Assembly (NCBI GenBank): GCA_021801265.1
Contig: JAJYYE010000002.1
Location: 62,001 to 126,000 of the forward strand
Source: Pseudomonadota bacterium
GTDB taxonomy: Bacteria > Pseudomonadota > Gammaproteobacteria > Halothiobacillales > Halothiobacillaceae
DNA: 64,000 nucleotides
Reading direction: 5' to 3'
The translations under genes and the position numbers were made by a program. Positions 54,345 through 63,611 of this stretch are shown piece after piece. The notes beneath the pieces are model-generated. The model was given only the letters and a program-made list of their open reading frames with translations, searched no databases and was not told the origin of the DNA. Within the stretch, counting starts at the first letter, position 1. Each line of letters starts with the position of its first letter.

Positions 54345-54483
54345 GCTTAAAGTCGTATCCCAAAGATCGGCTAAAGATTAATAAAACTGCCTAAGGCTTG
54401 CAGCCATCGGGGCTTGAAATAACATCACGTTCAACCATCGGTTGGACTAATCCGTAAATTGGCTCTATTGTCGCTGAGTATGC

Positions 54484-55896
54484 CTAGTGCAGCAACCGTG
54501 ACATGTCATTATAAAAAGCAATCGCCATTAAGCTCACGAGAAAAAAGAGCCCCAGCTTGGTCGCAAACGCCTCCATCGCGGCTTCTGCCGGCTTACCGCG
54601 GATCGCTTCGATGACATACATCACCAGATGACCGCCATCCAATAACGGCACGGGCAAGAGGTTCATAATCGCCAACGACAGGCTGACCAGAGCCAAAAAC
54701 CCAAGAAAGGTCGAAAAACCAATAATGAGGCTTTGCCCTGCAAATTCAGCAATCGCAACCGGGCCGGAGAGATTGGATAAACTGGCTTGCCCCGTGAGTA
54801 GTCCGCCAAAAACGCTCAAGGTCAACGTGGTCATTGACCAACTGCGCGAAGCCGCCATGGAAAGTGCCGTTAAGGGGGCATAGCGATCGAGTACCAACAA
54901 ATGCACCCCATCTTGCTTGGCCTGCACAATGGCGGCAGGGACTAAACCCAATTGCGCACCCATTCGGCCAATGGTGCGTATTTGACCATCAGCTAATTTT
55001 TGAGTTTCGGTTTTCGGGGTGACTTCAATAACATCCGTGGATTGCCCCCTTTGCACGGTTAAACGCACCGGTACGCCTGCCGAATGTTCGATCTGCTCAA
55101 TCAAATTCCACGGATCACGATAAGACGCCCCGTTGATTTTCAGAATCACGTCGCCCTTTTTGAGACCGGCCATTTCTGCTGGACTATGCGGCAATACGGT
55201 GTGAATCAGCGCATCCCCAGGCGGCGACCAGAGCGTGAAGCCAATCGCTTTCAAAACATCTCGTGACGAATTTGACGGATTTCCTGCAAGAGGTTTGAGT
55301 CGAGTCAAATCCAGTGTGCCCTCGCTCACCGCACCCCGATGTTCGTATTCAATGGGCACTTTAGCTGAATCCACGCCGCCTTCCAGCACGGCAAGACGCA
55401 AGTCAGCCAGACTGTGAATCACTTGATTGCCGACTCGGGTAATCACATCGCCGTCGCGCACGCCGCTCTGGGCTAACAACGAACCCGGGGCAAGTACGCC
55501 GGCCTTGGGCAACACGCCCTGCACCCCAACCATGAACATCAGCATCCATAAAGCCAAGGCCAATAAAAAGTTCGCAACGGGCCCGGCGAGTACAATCAGA
55601 AAACGCTTCCAAACGGGTTGGTTATTAAAAGCACGGTGTTGTTCGGCAGGATCAACCGGCCCCTCGCGCTCATCAAGCATTTTGACGTACCCGCCCAAGG
55701 GGAGCATAGCAATGCGATACTCAATGGCATCTGGCCCTCGGCGGGTTGACCAGATGGCCTTGCCAAACCCAAGCGAATAGGTCAATACTTTGACGCCCAG
55801 TTTACGCGCCACCCAAAAGTGGCCGAATTCATGGAACGCGACCAGTACGGCAATCGTGATCAGAAATCCCAATAAACTCATTAAGACAGTCATCAT
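54484..55896 (-). CDS. rseP: Site-2 intramembrane protease RseP
   Basis: Zinc metalloprotease of 470 residues that cuts anti-sigma factor RseA in the sigma-E envelope stress response. Four membrane segments flank two periplasmic PDZ domains; the HEFGH zinc motif sits in the first helix (VAFHEFGHFWVARKLGV), and the second metal-ligand motif reads LLPVPLLDGGHLV. Its start overlaps the dxr stop (ATGA). Confidence 0.97.
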   Translation of the reverse strand: MMTVLMSLLGFLITIAVLVAFHEFGHFWVARKLGVKVLTYSLGFGKAIWSTRRGPDAIEYRIAMLPLGGYVKMLDEREGPVDPAEQHRAFNNQPVWKRFLIVLAGPVANFLLALALWMLMFMVGVQGVLPKAGVLAPGSLLAQSGVRDGDVITRVGNQVIHSLADLRLAVLEGGVDSAKVPIEYEHRGAVSEGTLDLTRLKPLAGNPSNSSRDVLKAIGFTLWSPPGDALIHTVLPHSPAEMAGLKKGDVILKINGASYRDPWNLIEQIEHSAGVPVRLTVQRGQSTDVIEVTPKTETQKLADGQIRTIGRMGAQLGLVPAAIVQAKQDGVHLLVLDRYAPLTALSMAASRSWSMTTLTLSVFGGLLTGQASLSNLSGPVAIAEFAGQSLIIGFSTFLGFLALVSLSLAIMNLLPVPLLDGGHLVMYVIEAIRGKPAEAAMEAFATKLGLFFLVSLMAIAFYNDMSRLLH

Positions 55897-57128
55897 GCTC
55901 GGTGTTCCATTGTGGGTACTTTAGTCAGCGTTTGCGCGGCGATTCCAACCAAAATTGATTGCGCCCGCTGCCGAGCCCAAGCATCTTTGACCAAAACCTC
56001 TTCAATAGACTCGGGCGCGACCGTCCCAGTTCCCGCTAAAGCCGCATCTAAAGTGGCTTCAATGACATGGGGTATTTGTTTAAATCTCAAGCGATGGTCT
56101 AAAAAGGCTGCCACCGCAATTTCATTGGCCGCATTGATTACCAAGGGCGCAATACCACCCTGCTCAATCGCATCAAATGCCAGTCGCAAACACGGGAAGC
56201 GCTGCAGATCGGGCGCTTCAAAATGCAGCCCGGTTACCGCACACAAGTCCAACGGTGCCACTCCGGAATCAATCCGTTCAGGCCATGCCAGCGCATGCGC
56301 TATGGGCGTGCGCATATCGGGTCTACCCAATTGGGCAAGCACCGACCCATCGACAAACTGCACCATCGAATGAATCACGGACTCAGGATGTACCACCACA
56401 TCAATGCGGGTGGGCGGCATTGCGAACAGCCAAGCCGCTTCAATCACTTCCAGGCCTTTGTTCATCATGGTGGCGGAATCGACCGATATTTTTCGCCCCA
56501 TCACCCAGTTGGGGTGGCGACACGCATCCTGCGGCGTAATGCCGTCAAATTGATCCAGCGGCAACGTCCGAAACGGACCGCCCGATGCCGTGAGGATTAA
56601 TTTTTGTACCGCTTGCGGCGCAGGGATGCCCGTTGGCAGACATTGAAAAATAGCATTGTGTTCACTGTCGATGGGAAGAATCATCGCGCCGGATGCGATT
56701 GCCGCTGACATCATTAATTGCCCCGCAGCAACGAGGGATTCCTTATTCGCCAGCAAAACTTGCTTACCCGCGCGCACAGCCGCCCAGGTTGACGCCAAAC
56801 CCGCCACACCGACAATGGCCGCCACCACACAATCCACAGCATGATCAGCGGCCAGGGCGGCGAGCGCTACGGGGTCATCAACTACCTCAGGGTGACGGGT
56901 TTTATCCGATATTTCTGATTTAATCCGGGCTCGGAGCACGGCGGCGGACTGTGGATCGGCCACACCCACCTTGCGGGGAGAAAATTCCGCAATTTGCGCC
57001 CAAAGAACATCAATCTGCGAGTGTGCGACCAGCGTTTCAACCCGATAACGCGAAGGATGTAGTTTAATCACCGCCAAGGTATTGATGCCAATACTGCCGG
57101 TAGAACCAAAAATTGCGATAGATTTCAC
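55893..57128 (-). CDS. dxr: 1-deoxy-D-xylulose 5-phosphate reductoisomerase
   Basis: Second step of the MEP isoprenoid pathway, making 2-C-methyl-D-erythritol 4-phosphate with NADPH. Start SIAIFGSTGSIGINTL is the nucleotide-binding loop, and LLANKESLVAAG and PIDSEHNAIFQCL supply catalytic and metal residues. The GTG at 57128 with AAGGGCG upstream gives 411 residues; the track's TTG start lies inside cdsA. It feeds isoprenoid units to uppS two genes upstream. Confidence 0.96.
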   Translation of the reverse strand: MKSIAIFGSTGSIGINTLAVIKLHPSRYRVETLVAHSQIDVLWAQIAEFSPRKVGVADPQSAAVLRARIKSEISDKTRHPEVVDDPVALAALAADHAVDCVVAAIVGVAGLASTWAAVRAGKQVLLANKESLVAAGQLMMSAAIASGAMILPIDSEHNAIFQCLPTGIPAPQAVQKLILTASGGPFRTLPLDQFDGITPQDACRHPNWVMGRKISVDSATMMNKGLEVIEAAWLFAMPPTRIDVVVHPESVIHSMVQFVDGSVLAQLGRPDMRTPIAHALAWPERIDSGVAPLDLCAVTGLHFEAPDLQRFPCLRLAFDAIEQGGIAPLVINAANEIAVAAFLDHRLRFKQIPHVIEATLDAALAGTGTVAPESIEEVLVKDAWARQRAQSILVGIAAQTLTKVPTMEHRA

Positions 57129-57147
57129 GGGAATGCGCCCTTGAGCA

Positions 57148-58005
57148 TCAGCCGGCAATCAACAAATGCATCTGAGCCAATGCCAACAACCAGATAGGCA
57201 TCGCGGCCAGTTGACCATCAAGACGATCCAGCAATCCGCCATGCCCGGGCAGCAACTGGCCGCTATCCTTCACACCGGCTTCCCGCTTCAACCGAGATTC
57301 TTCCAAATCACCCGCAACGGAAAATAAGGCGACGAGCATGCTCCAGAGCGCCAGTTCCCAAGAAGGCACACCGGAAAACAAGGGCAGCACAACACCTATT
57401 GCTGCCAAAATACCCACGCCCACCAGTCCACCCACCAAACCTTCCAAGGTTTTACCGGGGCTCAATGCGGGAGCCAGTTTGTGACGCCCCAAAGCGCGGC
57501 CGACAAAATACGCGAGAGAATCGGCCACGGCCACAATCAGGATACCGAACAGTAACAGCCAGGCGCCTTGCTCAAGTGCGCGGATTTGAACCAAAGCGAA
57601 CCAAAACGCGGGCAGAATGAATAGGCCCAATACCGTTCGCAAACCCGCTGAGCGTGTCACACCCGCCACCTGTCGGCGCTGCCACAAGCCGAACATTAAC
57701 ACCACCCAACCCAGGGTTGCCAGCAAGGCCAGCCCAGCGATTTGGCTACGGGGAAGCAGCAAATACAGTCCGGCACCGAAGAGCGCAACCATGCCCAAAG
57801 CAAGCCATCGGGTGATGTTGCAGGGGCAACTGAGTCGAAACCATTCATATCCAACGCCCAACGTCAGTAAGGCAGTAAAGCCCACAAAAGCCCAAGTTGG
57901 GAAAAGGAAAATGACACACAAGCCAAGAACGGACAACGCCAAACCCGTTATGACCCGGACTTGCGTTGGCGTCATCATCGTGGCCATTGATTCAATGAAA
58001 CTCAT
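57148..58005 (-). CDS. cdsA: Phosphatidate cytidylyltransferase CdsA
   Basis: Integral membrane enzyme of 285 residues that makes CDP-diacylglycerol for all phospholipids. About eight membrane helices; the C-terminal signature ESRLKREAGVKDSGQLLPGHGG and LLDRLDGQ is the CdsA family motif. ATGA overlap with the uppS stop. Confidence 0.96.
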   Translation of the reverse strand: MSFIESMATMMTPTQVRVITGLALSVLGLCVIFLFPTWAFVGFTALLTLGVGYEWFRLSCPCNITRWLALGMVALFGAGLYLLLPRSQIAGLALLATLGWVVLMFGLWQRRQVAGVTRSAGLRTVLGLFILPAFWFALVQIRALEQGAWLLLFGILIVAVADSLAYFVGRALGRHKLAPALSPGKTLEGLVGGLVGVGILAAIGVVLPLFSGVPSWELALWSMLVALFSVAGDLEESRLKREAGVKDSGQLLPGHGGLLDRLDGQLAAMPIWLLALAQMHLLIAG

Positions 58006-58787
58006 TCTTCAACACCACCAAAGCGACGATTCCGTTCTGAAAACCAGTTCAAGGCTGTCACAAAGTGTTGCTCCGAAAAAGCGGGCCATAAACACGGCGT
58101 AAAATACAATTCGGCGTAAGCGGATTGCCATAATAGAAAATTGCTGATGCGCTGCTCCCCGCCCGTGCGAATAAATAAATCAACAGGGGGGCAGTCCTGG
58201 GTTGCCAGGTTCGCCTCGAAACACTGGCGAACCTGGGCAGAATCATCCAAATTAATCCACCCCTGTTGCGCAGTTCGGGCCATGCGGGTGGCTGCCTGCA
58301 AAATATCCCACTGCCCGCCGTAACTGACGGCAATCAATAGATGCAATCCCTGATTTTGCACCGTTTGTAATTCGGCACGCGCCATTAATTCACAAATTTG
58401 TGATGTTAAGCGTTCGCGCTCACCAATAAACTGCACGCGAATGCCGTTGGCATGCAAATCTTCTATGTCTCGCTCCAGTGCATGCGCAAACAAGTGCATC
58501 AAGGAATCCACCTCGGCTTGTGGTCGAATCCAATTTTCAGAAGAGAATGCAAATAAAGTCAGGACGGGAATATGGGCGCGACGAGCGGATTCGATTAAAC
58601 GCCGCACGGCACGCCGCCCGCGCTGATGGCCGAGACTTCTGGGCAGATGCCGCTCTTTTGCCCAGCGGCCATTGCCATCCATAATCACAGCGACATGCCG
58701 GGGCAGCCGCAACGGGTCGATACGCTCCAATTGAGTCAACCTGGCCGCTTTATCCGGAGATAACCTTGCTACATCATGTTCGTTCAC
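58002..58787 (-). CDS. uppS: Undecaprenyl diphosphate synthase
   Basis: Cis-prenyltransferase that makes the C55 carrier for peptidoglycan and O-antigen. HVAVIMDGNGRWAKERHLPR with the catalytic aspartate, FAFSSENWIRP and the end motif DLFIRTGGEQRISNFLLWQSAYAELYF are all present. The GTG at 58787 is the first suitable start after frr and gives 261 residues; the track's ORF begins inside frr. Confidence 0.95.
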   Translation of the reverse strand: MNEHDVARLSPDKAARLTQLERIDPLRLPRHVAVIMDGNGRWAKERHLPRSLGHQRGRRAVRRLIESARRAHIPVLTLFAFSSENWIRPQAEVDSLMHLFAHALERDIEDLHANGIRVQFIGERERLTSQICELMARAELQTVQNQGLHLLIAVSYGGQWDILQAATRMARTAQQGWINLDDSAQVRQCFEANLATQDCPPVDLFIRTGGEQRISNFLLWQSAYAELYFTPCLWPAFSEQHFVTALNWFSERNRRFGGVEE

Positions 58788-58806
58788 GCGCGTTTCAACA
58801 CCGACA

Positions 58807-59364
58807 TTAAACGTCGAGCAGTTCTTTTTCTTTATCCGCCACAATTTTATCAATTTCGCTGACACAACCATCCGTCAACTTTTGAATCAAATCCTGACCC
58901 TTACGCTCTTCATCTTCAGAGATGGTTTTATCTTTGAGCAGGTTTTTGAGGTCGGCATTAGCATCGCGGCGAATATTGCGCACAGCAACTTTGGCATTTT
59001 CACCTTCTGTCCGCACAATTTTACCGAAATCCCGTCGCCGCTCTTCAGTAAGCGCGGGCATTGGCACCCGAATGACCATACCAGAGGTAGAGGGATTCAA
59101 CCCCAAATCGGAGGTCATGATCGCTTTTTCAATTTTGCCCACCATCTCCTTTTCCCACGGCGCGACCGATAGCGTTCGGGCATCTTCCGCCGAGAGTTTC
59201 GCTACTTGCGATAACGGCACCATGCTGCCGAAATAATCGACAGACACATGATCCAAAATACTGACATGCGCACGACCCGTGCGAATTTTGGTGAGCTCGG
59301 ATTTCAGCGCATCGATGCTTTTGTGCATCCGAATGTCACAATCTTTTCTAATATCTTCAATCAT
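58807..59364 (-). CDS. frr: Ribosome recycling factor
   Basis: 185 residues of standard length: the three-helix bundle with [21 protein letters not shown] and [19 protein letters not shown]-like stretches typical of RRF. It splits post-termination ribosomes together with EF-G. Overlaps the pyrH stop by 4 bp (ATGA). Confidence 0.98.
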   Translation of the reverse strand: MIEDIRKDCDIRMHKSIDALKSELTKIRTGRAHVSILDHVSVDYFGSMVPLSQVAKLSAEDARTLSVAPWEKEMVGKIEKAIMTSDLGLNPSTSGMVIRVPMPALTEERRRDFGKIVRTEGENAKVAVRNIRRDANADLKNLLKDKTISEDEERKGQDLIQKLTDGCVSEIDKIVADKEKELLDV

Positions 59365-60101
59365 TTCGTTATTTCCTCGGCTGTAACCAACGTACCTACG
59401 GCCTCGCCCATCACGGCACGTACTAAATTATTCGGCGCGTGGATGTCGATCACCATCATGGGCATGCTTTGATCCCGACACAGCACAATCGCTGTCGCAT
59501 CCATCACGCCCAAGCGTTGATCAAGTGCCATATTATAAGTCAAGTGCTCATAGCGTCGCGCTGCTGAGTTTATTTTTGGGTCAGAATCATAAACGCCATC
59601 CACTTTTGTGGCTTTTATCATGATATCGGCGTGGATCTCAATCGCCCGTAAACTCGCGCCCGAATCGGTGGTGAAAAACGGATTTCCCGTGCCACCGACG
59701 AGAATCACAATCCGTCCTTTTTCCAAATGTCGAATGGCGCGGCGCCGAATAAAGGATTCGCAGACTTCTGGAATCGACAAGGCGGACATCACACGAACTT
59801 GCAGCCCACGCTGCTCAATCACATCCTGCATGGCCAAGCCATTCATCACGGTAGCAAGCATCCCCATTTGATCGCCGGTGACACGATCCATGCCTGCTTG
59901 AGCCAAACCCTCACCTCGGAAAATATTCCCGCCGCCAACCACGATCCCCACTTCTACACCGAGCGCGCGCAATTTCAGAATATCGTCTGCCAATCGATGA
60001 ATGATGGAAGGATCGATGCCAAATGAATGCCCCCCCATCAACGCTTCACCACTCAACTTCAGCAAAACCCGCCGGTATTTTGGGGTGATCGGGTCAGTCA
60101 T
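59361..60101 (-). CDS. pyrH: Uridylate kinase PyrH
   Basis: Bacterial UMP kinase of the amino-acid-kinase fold, 246 residues from the ATG at 60101, which has GAGG 7 bases upstream (the track's GTG at 60113 overlaps that ribosome site). Motifs: [39 protein letters not shown] and a feedback-site region before [15 protein letters not shown]. Followed closely by frr; a terminator separates it from tsf. Confidence 0.97.
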   Translation of the reverse strand: MTDPITPKYRRVLLKLSGEALMGGHSFGIDPSIIHRLADDILKLRALGVEVGIVVGGGNIFRGEGLAQAGMDRVTGDQMGMLATVMNGLAMQDVIEQRGLQVRVMSALSIPEVCESFIRRRAIRHLEKGRIVILVGGTGNPFFTTDSGASLRAIEIHADIMIKATKVDGVYDSDPKINSAARRYEHLTYNMALDQRLGVMDATAIVLCRDQSMPMMVIDIHAPNNLVRAVMGEAVGTLVTAEEITK

Positions 60102-60156
60102 AATTAGCCTCACGAAAAGCAGTGTAAAGAATTGGGGTTAATCGAATACGCAACTC

Positions 60157-60182
60157 AAAAAAAAGCCGGAGATCCCTCCGGC
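60157..60182 (-). terminator. Rho-independent terminator after tsf
   Basis: On the minus strand GCCGGAG and CTCCGGC form a perfect 7-bp stem with a 4-base loop, then eight T. It closes the rpsB-tsf transcript 16 bases after the tsf stop. Confidence 0.93.
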
Positions 60183-60197
60183 CTTCTTCCGATTGGA

Positions 60198-61076
60198 TCA
60201 GGCGCCTTTGACTTGCGCCATCACCTCTGCGGCAAAGTCGGTGGTTTCTTTTTCGATCCCTTCACCCACTTCAATGCGCACAAACTTAATGCAGTTGGCA
60301 TTTTTGTTTTTGAGCATTTTACCCACAGTCACATCGGTATCTTTCACAAAGGGCTGACCAGTCAACGCAACCTCAGCCAAGAACTTGCGAATCCGACCAT
60401 CAACCATTTTCTCGATGATGTCCGCAGGTTTTCCGCTATCGGCGGCTTGAGCAATGAAAATTTCCCGCTCTTTAGCCACTAAACCGGCATCCACATCACT
60501 CTCATTGACACAAACTGGCCGACTCGCCGCGACGTGCATGGCGACATCACGGGCAAGCTCCACTTCCCCGCCATGCAACTCGACCAGTACGCCAATACGC
60601 TCGCCATGACGGTACGCACCAACCGCACCGGTACTCTCGTACCGCTCAAACCGACGCACCTGCAAATTTTCACCCAATTTAGCAACCAGTGTTTTACGCG
60701 TTTCTTCCACCGTCGAGCCATTCAGCGGCAATGTCAACAATGCATCCAAATCAGCAGGATTTTCTGCCAGAACGAGATTTGCCAGCGCTTGAACAAAACC
60801 TGAAAAATCGGGATTTTTGGCGACAAAGTCAGTTTCAGAATTCACTTCAACCAACGCAGCGGCACGGCCATCAGCCGATGTCGCCACACCAATTTGACCT
60901 TCAGCAGCCACACGTCCGGCCTTTTTGTCTGCTTTTGCCATGCCGTTTTTACGCATGTATTCAATCGCAGCTTCAATATCACCTTGGGTTTCAACCAAGG
61001 CTTTTTTGCATTCCATCATGCCCGAGCCCGTACGCTCGCGCAGATCCTTAACTAAGCTGGCACTAATCGTAGTCAT
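60198..61076 (-). CDS. tsf: Elongation factor Ts
   Basis: Nucleotide-exchange factor for EF-Tu. 292 residues: [24 protein letters not shown] at the start is the UBA-like signature, and the [10 protein letters not shown] stretch contacts EF-Tu. AGAGGAACCGCTG precedes the ATG. Second gene of rpsB-tsf. Confidence 0.98.
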   Translation of the reverse strand: MTTISASLVKDLRERTGSGMMECKKALVETQGDIEAAIEYMRKNGMAKADKKAGRVAAEGQIGVATSADGRAAALVEVNSETDFVAKNPDFSGFVQALANLVLAENPADLDALLTLPLNGSTVEETRKTLVAKLGENLQVRRFERYESTGAVGAYRHGERIGVLVELHGGEVELARDVAMHVAASRPVCVNESDVDAGLVAKEREIFIAQAADSGKPADIIEKMVDGRIRKFLAEVALTGQPFVKDTDVTVGKMLKNKNANCIKFVRIEVGEGIEKETTDFAAEVMAQVKGA

Positions 61077-61122
61077 CAGCGGTTCCTCTTAATCGTTAAC
61101 AAATCTGGGATATATAACAATA

Positions 61123-61142
61123 ACGGGCCACTGTGGACCCGT
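61123..61142 (-). promoter_or_regulatory. Intercistronic hairpin between rpsB and tsf
   Basis: ACGGGTCCACAGTGGCCCGT folds into a stem with one bulged base. No long T run follows, so it is a pause, attenuation or processing signal at most. E. coli also has a structure between these two genes. Confidence 0.4.
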
Positions 61143-61203
61143 CTTGCTGGTTGTCATCTCGTCGATTAATCAGCTTACTAAAAAGCCATCGACAGCCCGC
61201 TGA

Positions 61204-61938
61204 TCAAACCTGCTCGGGTGAAGCTGCCTCAACAAAATCCGATGGGGTAATCGCTGAGGCGCCTTTGGCTTCAAGCACGGCATCCGCAACGGCGTTGGCG
61301 TACAACTGAATGGCACGAATCGCATCATCGTTACCCGGAATCACATAATCAATGCCTTTGGCACTGCTATTGGTATCGACGATTCCAATCACGGGGATAC
61401 CTAATTTATTGGCTTCAATCACGGCGATGTCTTCATGGCCGACATCAATCACGAACAACGCGCTGGGTAGGCGCTCCATATCCTGAATACCGCCCAGTGA
61501 ACGCTCAAGCTTTTCACGTTCACGCGTCATCATCAGCGCTTCTTTTTTATTCAATTTGGCGAACGTGCCATCCAGCTCCATGGTCTGAAGTGTTTTCAGC
61601 CGACGAACAGACTGACGCACGGTCGCGTAGTTGGTCATCATGCCGCCCAACCAGCGATGGTTCACAAACGGCATACCGCAACGTGCGGCCTGCTCAGCCA
61701 CCGTATCGCGGGCCGAACGCTTCGTGCCGACAAACATAATCGAACCGCCACCACCAATCACTTTGCTGACGAAGTTCAACGCATCGTTAAACAACGGTAC
61801 TGTTTTCTCTAAGTTGATGATATGGATGCGATTACGCTGTCCAAAAATGTAGGGCGCCATGCCCGGATTCCAATAACGAGTTTGGTGACCAAAGTGGACG
61901 CCCGCCTCGATCATTTGACGCATACTAACTGCAGCCAT
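61204..61938 (-). CDS. rpsB: 30S ribosomal protein S2
   Basis: 244 residues with the S2 signatures [28 protein letters not shown] (start) and [38 protein letters not shown] lies before the ATG. It heads the rpsB-tsf operon and has a structured leader and its own promoter. Confidence 0.98.
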   Translation of the reverse strand: MAAVSMRQMIEAGVHFGHQTRYWNPGMAPYIFGQRNRIHIINLEKTVPLFNDALNFVSKVIGGGGSIMFVGTKRSARDTVAEQAARCGMPFVNHRWLGGMMTNYATVRQSVRRLKTLQTMELDGTFAKLNKKEALMMTREREKLERSLGGIQDMERLPSALFVIDVGHEDIAVIEANKLGIPVIGIVDTNSSAKGIDYVIPGNDDAIRAIQLYANAVADAVLEAKGASAITPSDFVEAASPEQV

Positions 61939-62085
61939 AATATTTAAACCTTTTCAATGTGGGTTGAGCCTCCGTCCAACCAAATCAATGCAACTTTGGG
62001 AACACATGGCTTCCCGCAGCACCCCGCATCATTTTACCGTTGGACGTGTGAATTTGCCTTTAGCACGACAACCATCGTGCAAGGC
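61939..62085 (-). promoter_or_regulatory. Structured 5' leader of rpsB (probable S2 autoregulatory RNA)
   Basis: The about 147-base leader shows a hairpin GCACGA/TCGTGC near its start, a hairpin GGGAA/TTCCC at 61998-62015, and a perfect 8-bp long-range pairing of CGTCCAAC (62046-62039) with GTTGGACG (61980-61973). In E. coli ribosomal protein S2 represses its own mRNA through the rpsB leader. The pairing here fits such a design, but binding is inferred. Confidence 0.6.
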
Positions 62086-62091
62086 GCGCAT

Positions 62092-62120
62092 ATCTTAACG
62101 GGATTGAGCCGCGAAATAAA
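62092..62120 (-). promoter_or_regulatory. Putative rpsB promoter with GC-rich discriminator
   Basis: On the minus strand TTTATT, a 17-base spacer and TAAGAT, followed by ATGCGCGCC. The GC-rich stretch after the -10 is typical of stringently controlled ribosomal promoters. The hexamers match consensus only in part. Confidence 0.55.
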
Positions 62121-62122
62121 GT

Positions 62123-62148
62123 AAAAAAGCGCCGCGCTGCTGAGCGCG
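62123..62148 (-). terminator. Terminator after scpA
   Basis: CGCGCT and AGCGCG pair around CAGC; four bases later six T follow. It lies directly after the scpA stop and before the rpsB promoter. Confidence 0.6.
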
Positions 62149-62151
62149 TGA

Positions 62152-62952
62152 TCACGATGGCTTATGTAAAAGCACCGACGAAAACGGGCTTTCTTGCGCA
62201 AACTCAATGGCGCTGGCCTTCGCGAGCTCAAGCACAGCAACCACAGTCACCGCGATGCCGCCTCGCCCCTCCTCGACCCGGTAGACGTGCTCCAGCACAA
62301 GGGGGAGCCCCGCCTGCAGTAAATCGAGGATATCGGTCATGCGTGCCCGGACAGTAAGCGTTTCACGCCGAATTTCATGTGCGGCAACCAATTCACCTTG
62401 GCGCGCCATGTTCCGCAGCGCTCCAACCAATTCTTTCAAGAAAATTTGCGGAGGCCACATGACATGCCGTGGAGCCTCGGCAATGATTGTCAGGGGAAAA
62501 TAATCGCGCCCCGCGCGGGGTAGCTGATCCAGCCAGCGTGAAGCATGGTTCAGTCGCTCATACGCCAGAAGTCGCTCAACCAATACTGCCCGTGGATCTT
62601 CCGCTTCCTCGTCTTCGGTCTTGGGTGGGCTGGGCAGGAGCAAACGAGATTTAATTTCTGCGAGCCAGGCGGCCATCAGCAAATACTCGGCGGCCAGCTC
62701 CTGATGCAGCGACTGCATCAAGGCCAGATACGCCAAATATTGACGCGTTACCTCGGCCACGGGAATGACAAGAATATCCAGGTTTTGTTTGCGAATCAGA
62801 TAGAGCAGCAAATCAAGCGGCCCCTCAAATTGTGCAAGCAAAACCGAAAGCGCATCGGGTGGAATATATAAATCCAGCGGTAACTGCGTGAGCGGCTGCC
62901 CGGCCACGATCACATTCACGGCGGCAGGCTCAGAGCAGGTGGACAAGGCCAT
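62152..62952 (-). CDS. scpA: Segregation and condensation protein A
   Basis: Kleisin subunit of the SMC-ScpAB complex that organises chromosomes. FEGPLDLLLYLIRKQNLDIL is the N-terminal kleisin signature, and a C-terminal winged-helix part (IAVTVVAVLELAK) completes it. The ATG at 62952 overlaps the site-2 protease gene by 23 bp; the track's longer ORF would run far into that gene and begins with cysteine-rich nonsense. A GTG at 62919 is an alternative. scpB is not adjacent. Confidence 0.92.
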   Translation of the reverse strand: MALSTCSEPAAVNVIVAGQPLTQLPLDLYIPPDALSVLLAQFEGPLDLLLYLIRKQNLDILVIPVAEVTRQYLAYLALMQSLHQELAAEYLLMAAWLAEIKSRLLLPSPPKTEDEEAEDPRAVLVERLLAYERLNHASRWLDQLPRAGRDYFPLTIIAEAPRHVMWPPQIFLKELVGALRNMARQGELVAAHEIRRETLTVRARMTDILDLLQAGLPLVLEHVYRVEEGRGGIAVTVVAVLELAKASAIEFAQESPFSSVLLHKPS

Positions 62953-63586
62953 TAAACCAAGCCAGCGCTGCGAACAAAATCGGGGAAAGCACGAATGATA
63001 AAGCGCCCGAAAACAACAGCAGCAATAAAATCGGGAACCCCCAAGGCTCCAGCATCGCGACCTTATTGGCCGCTGTCGGCGGCAACACGGCCACCAGCAC
63101 CCGCCCACCATCCAGCGGGGGCAATGGCAGTAAATTAAAGACTGCCAGCAAAATATTCACAAAAATCCCGATTTGCCCCATGAGCGACAAGGGTTCGGCA
63201 TACCAGGCACCGCTGGATAATCCGGCCACGCCGATCGCCGTCATCCCCGCCCAGGCGAAGGCCATCAAAATATTGGAAGCAGGTCCCGCTAGGGCCACCA
63301 ACGCCATATCTCGTCGGGGATTTTTAAAATTCCGTGCATTCACGGGCACGGGTTTCGCCCATCCAAACACAAATGAGGTGAGGATAAACATGGCCAGCGG
63401 AATGATAATCGTGCCCAGCGGATCGATGTGCTTAATGGGGTTGAGAGTCATCCGCCCAAGAGATTTAGCGGTGCCATCGCCAAAAAAATTGGCCGCGTAG
63501 GCATGAGCGGCTTCATGGACTGTCACTGCCAGCATAATCGGCAGTAGTCCAATGGCGATTTTTTGTATCAAGGTTAGTTCGAGCAC
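62930..63586 (-). CDS. M50 site-2 protease family protein (FtsH-independent, YwhC/Rip-like)
   Basis: Compact intramembrane metalloprotease homologue of 218 residues without PDZ domains. The zinc motif HEAAHAYAAN lies in the first helix, and the third-helix aspartate motif is LLPLPPLDGGRVL. About five hydrophobic segments are seen. The group is commonly encoded next to scpA and a Sua5/YciO-type gene in gammaproteobacteria; its substrate is unknown. It follows the YciO-like gene by 25 bp. Confidence 0.9.
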   Translation of the reverse strand: MLELTLIQKIAIGLLPIMLAVTVHEAAHAYAANFFGDGTAKSLGRMTLNPIKHIDPLGTIIIPLAMFILTSFVFGWAKPVPVNARNFKNPRRDMALVALAGPASNILMAFAWAGMTAIGVAGLSSGAWYAEPLSLMGQIGIFVNILLAVFNLLPLPPLDGGRVLVAVLPPTAANKVAMLEPWGFPILLLLLFSGALSFVLSPILFAALAWFNGLVHLL

Positions 63587-63611
63587 AATTCACCCTCTAT
63601 ATTATTCCGGT

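Noticed and set aside
62953-63111. 53-residue N-terminal extension of scpA
   Set aside because: Cysteine/tryptophan-rich sequence out of frame with the overlapping protease gene; conserved kleisin sequence begins after 62952.
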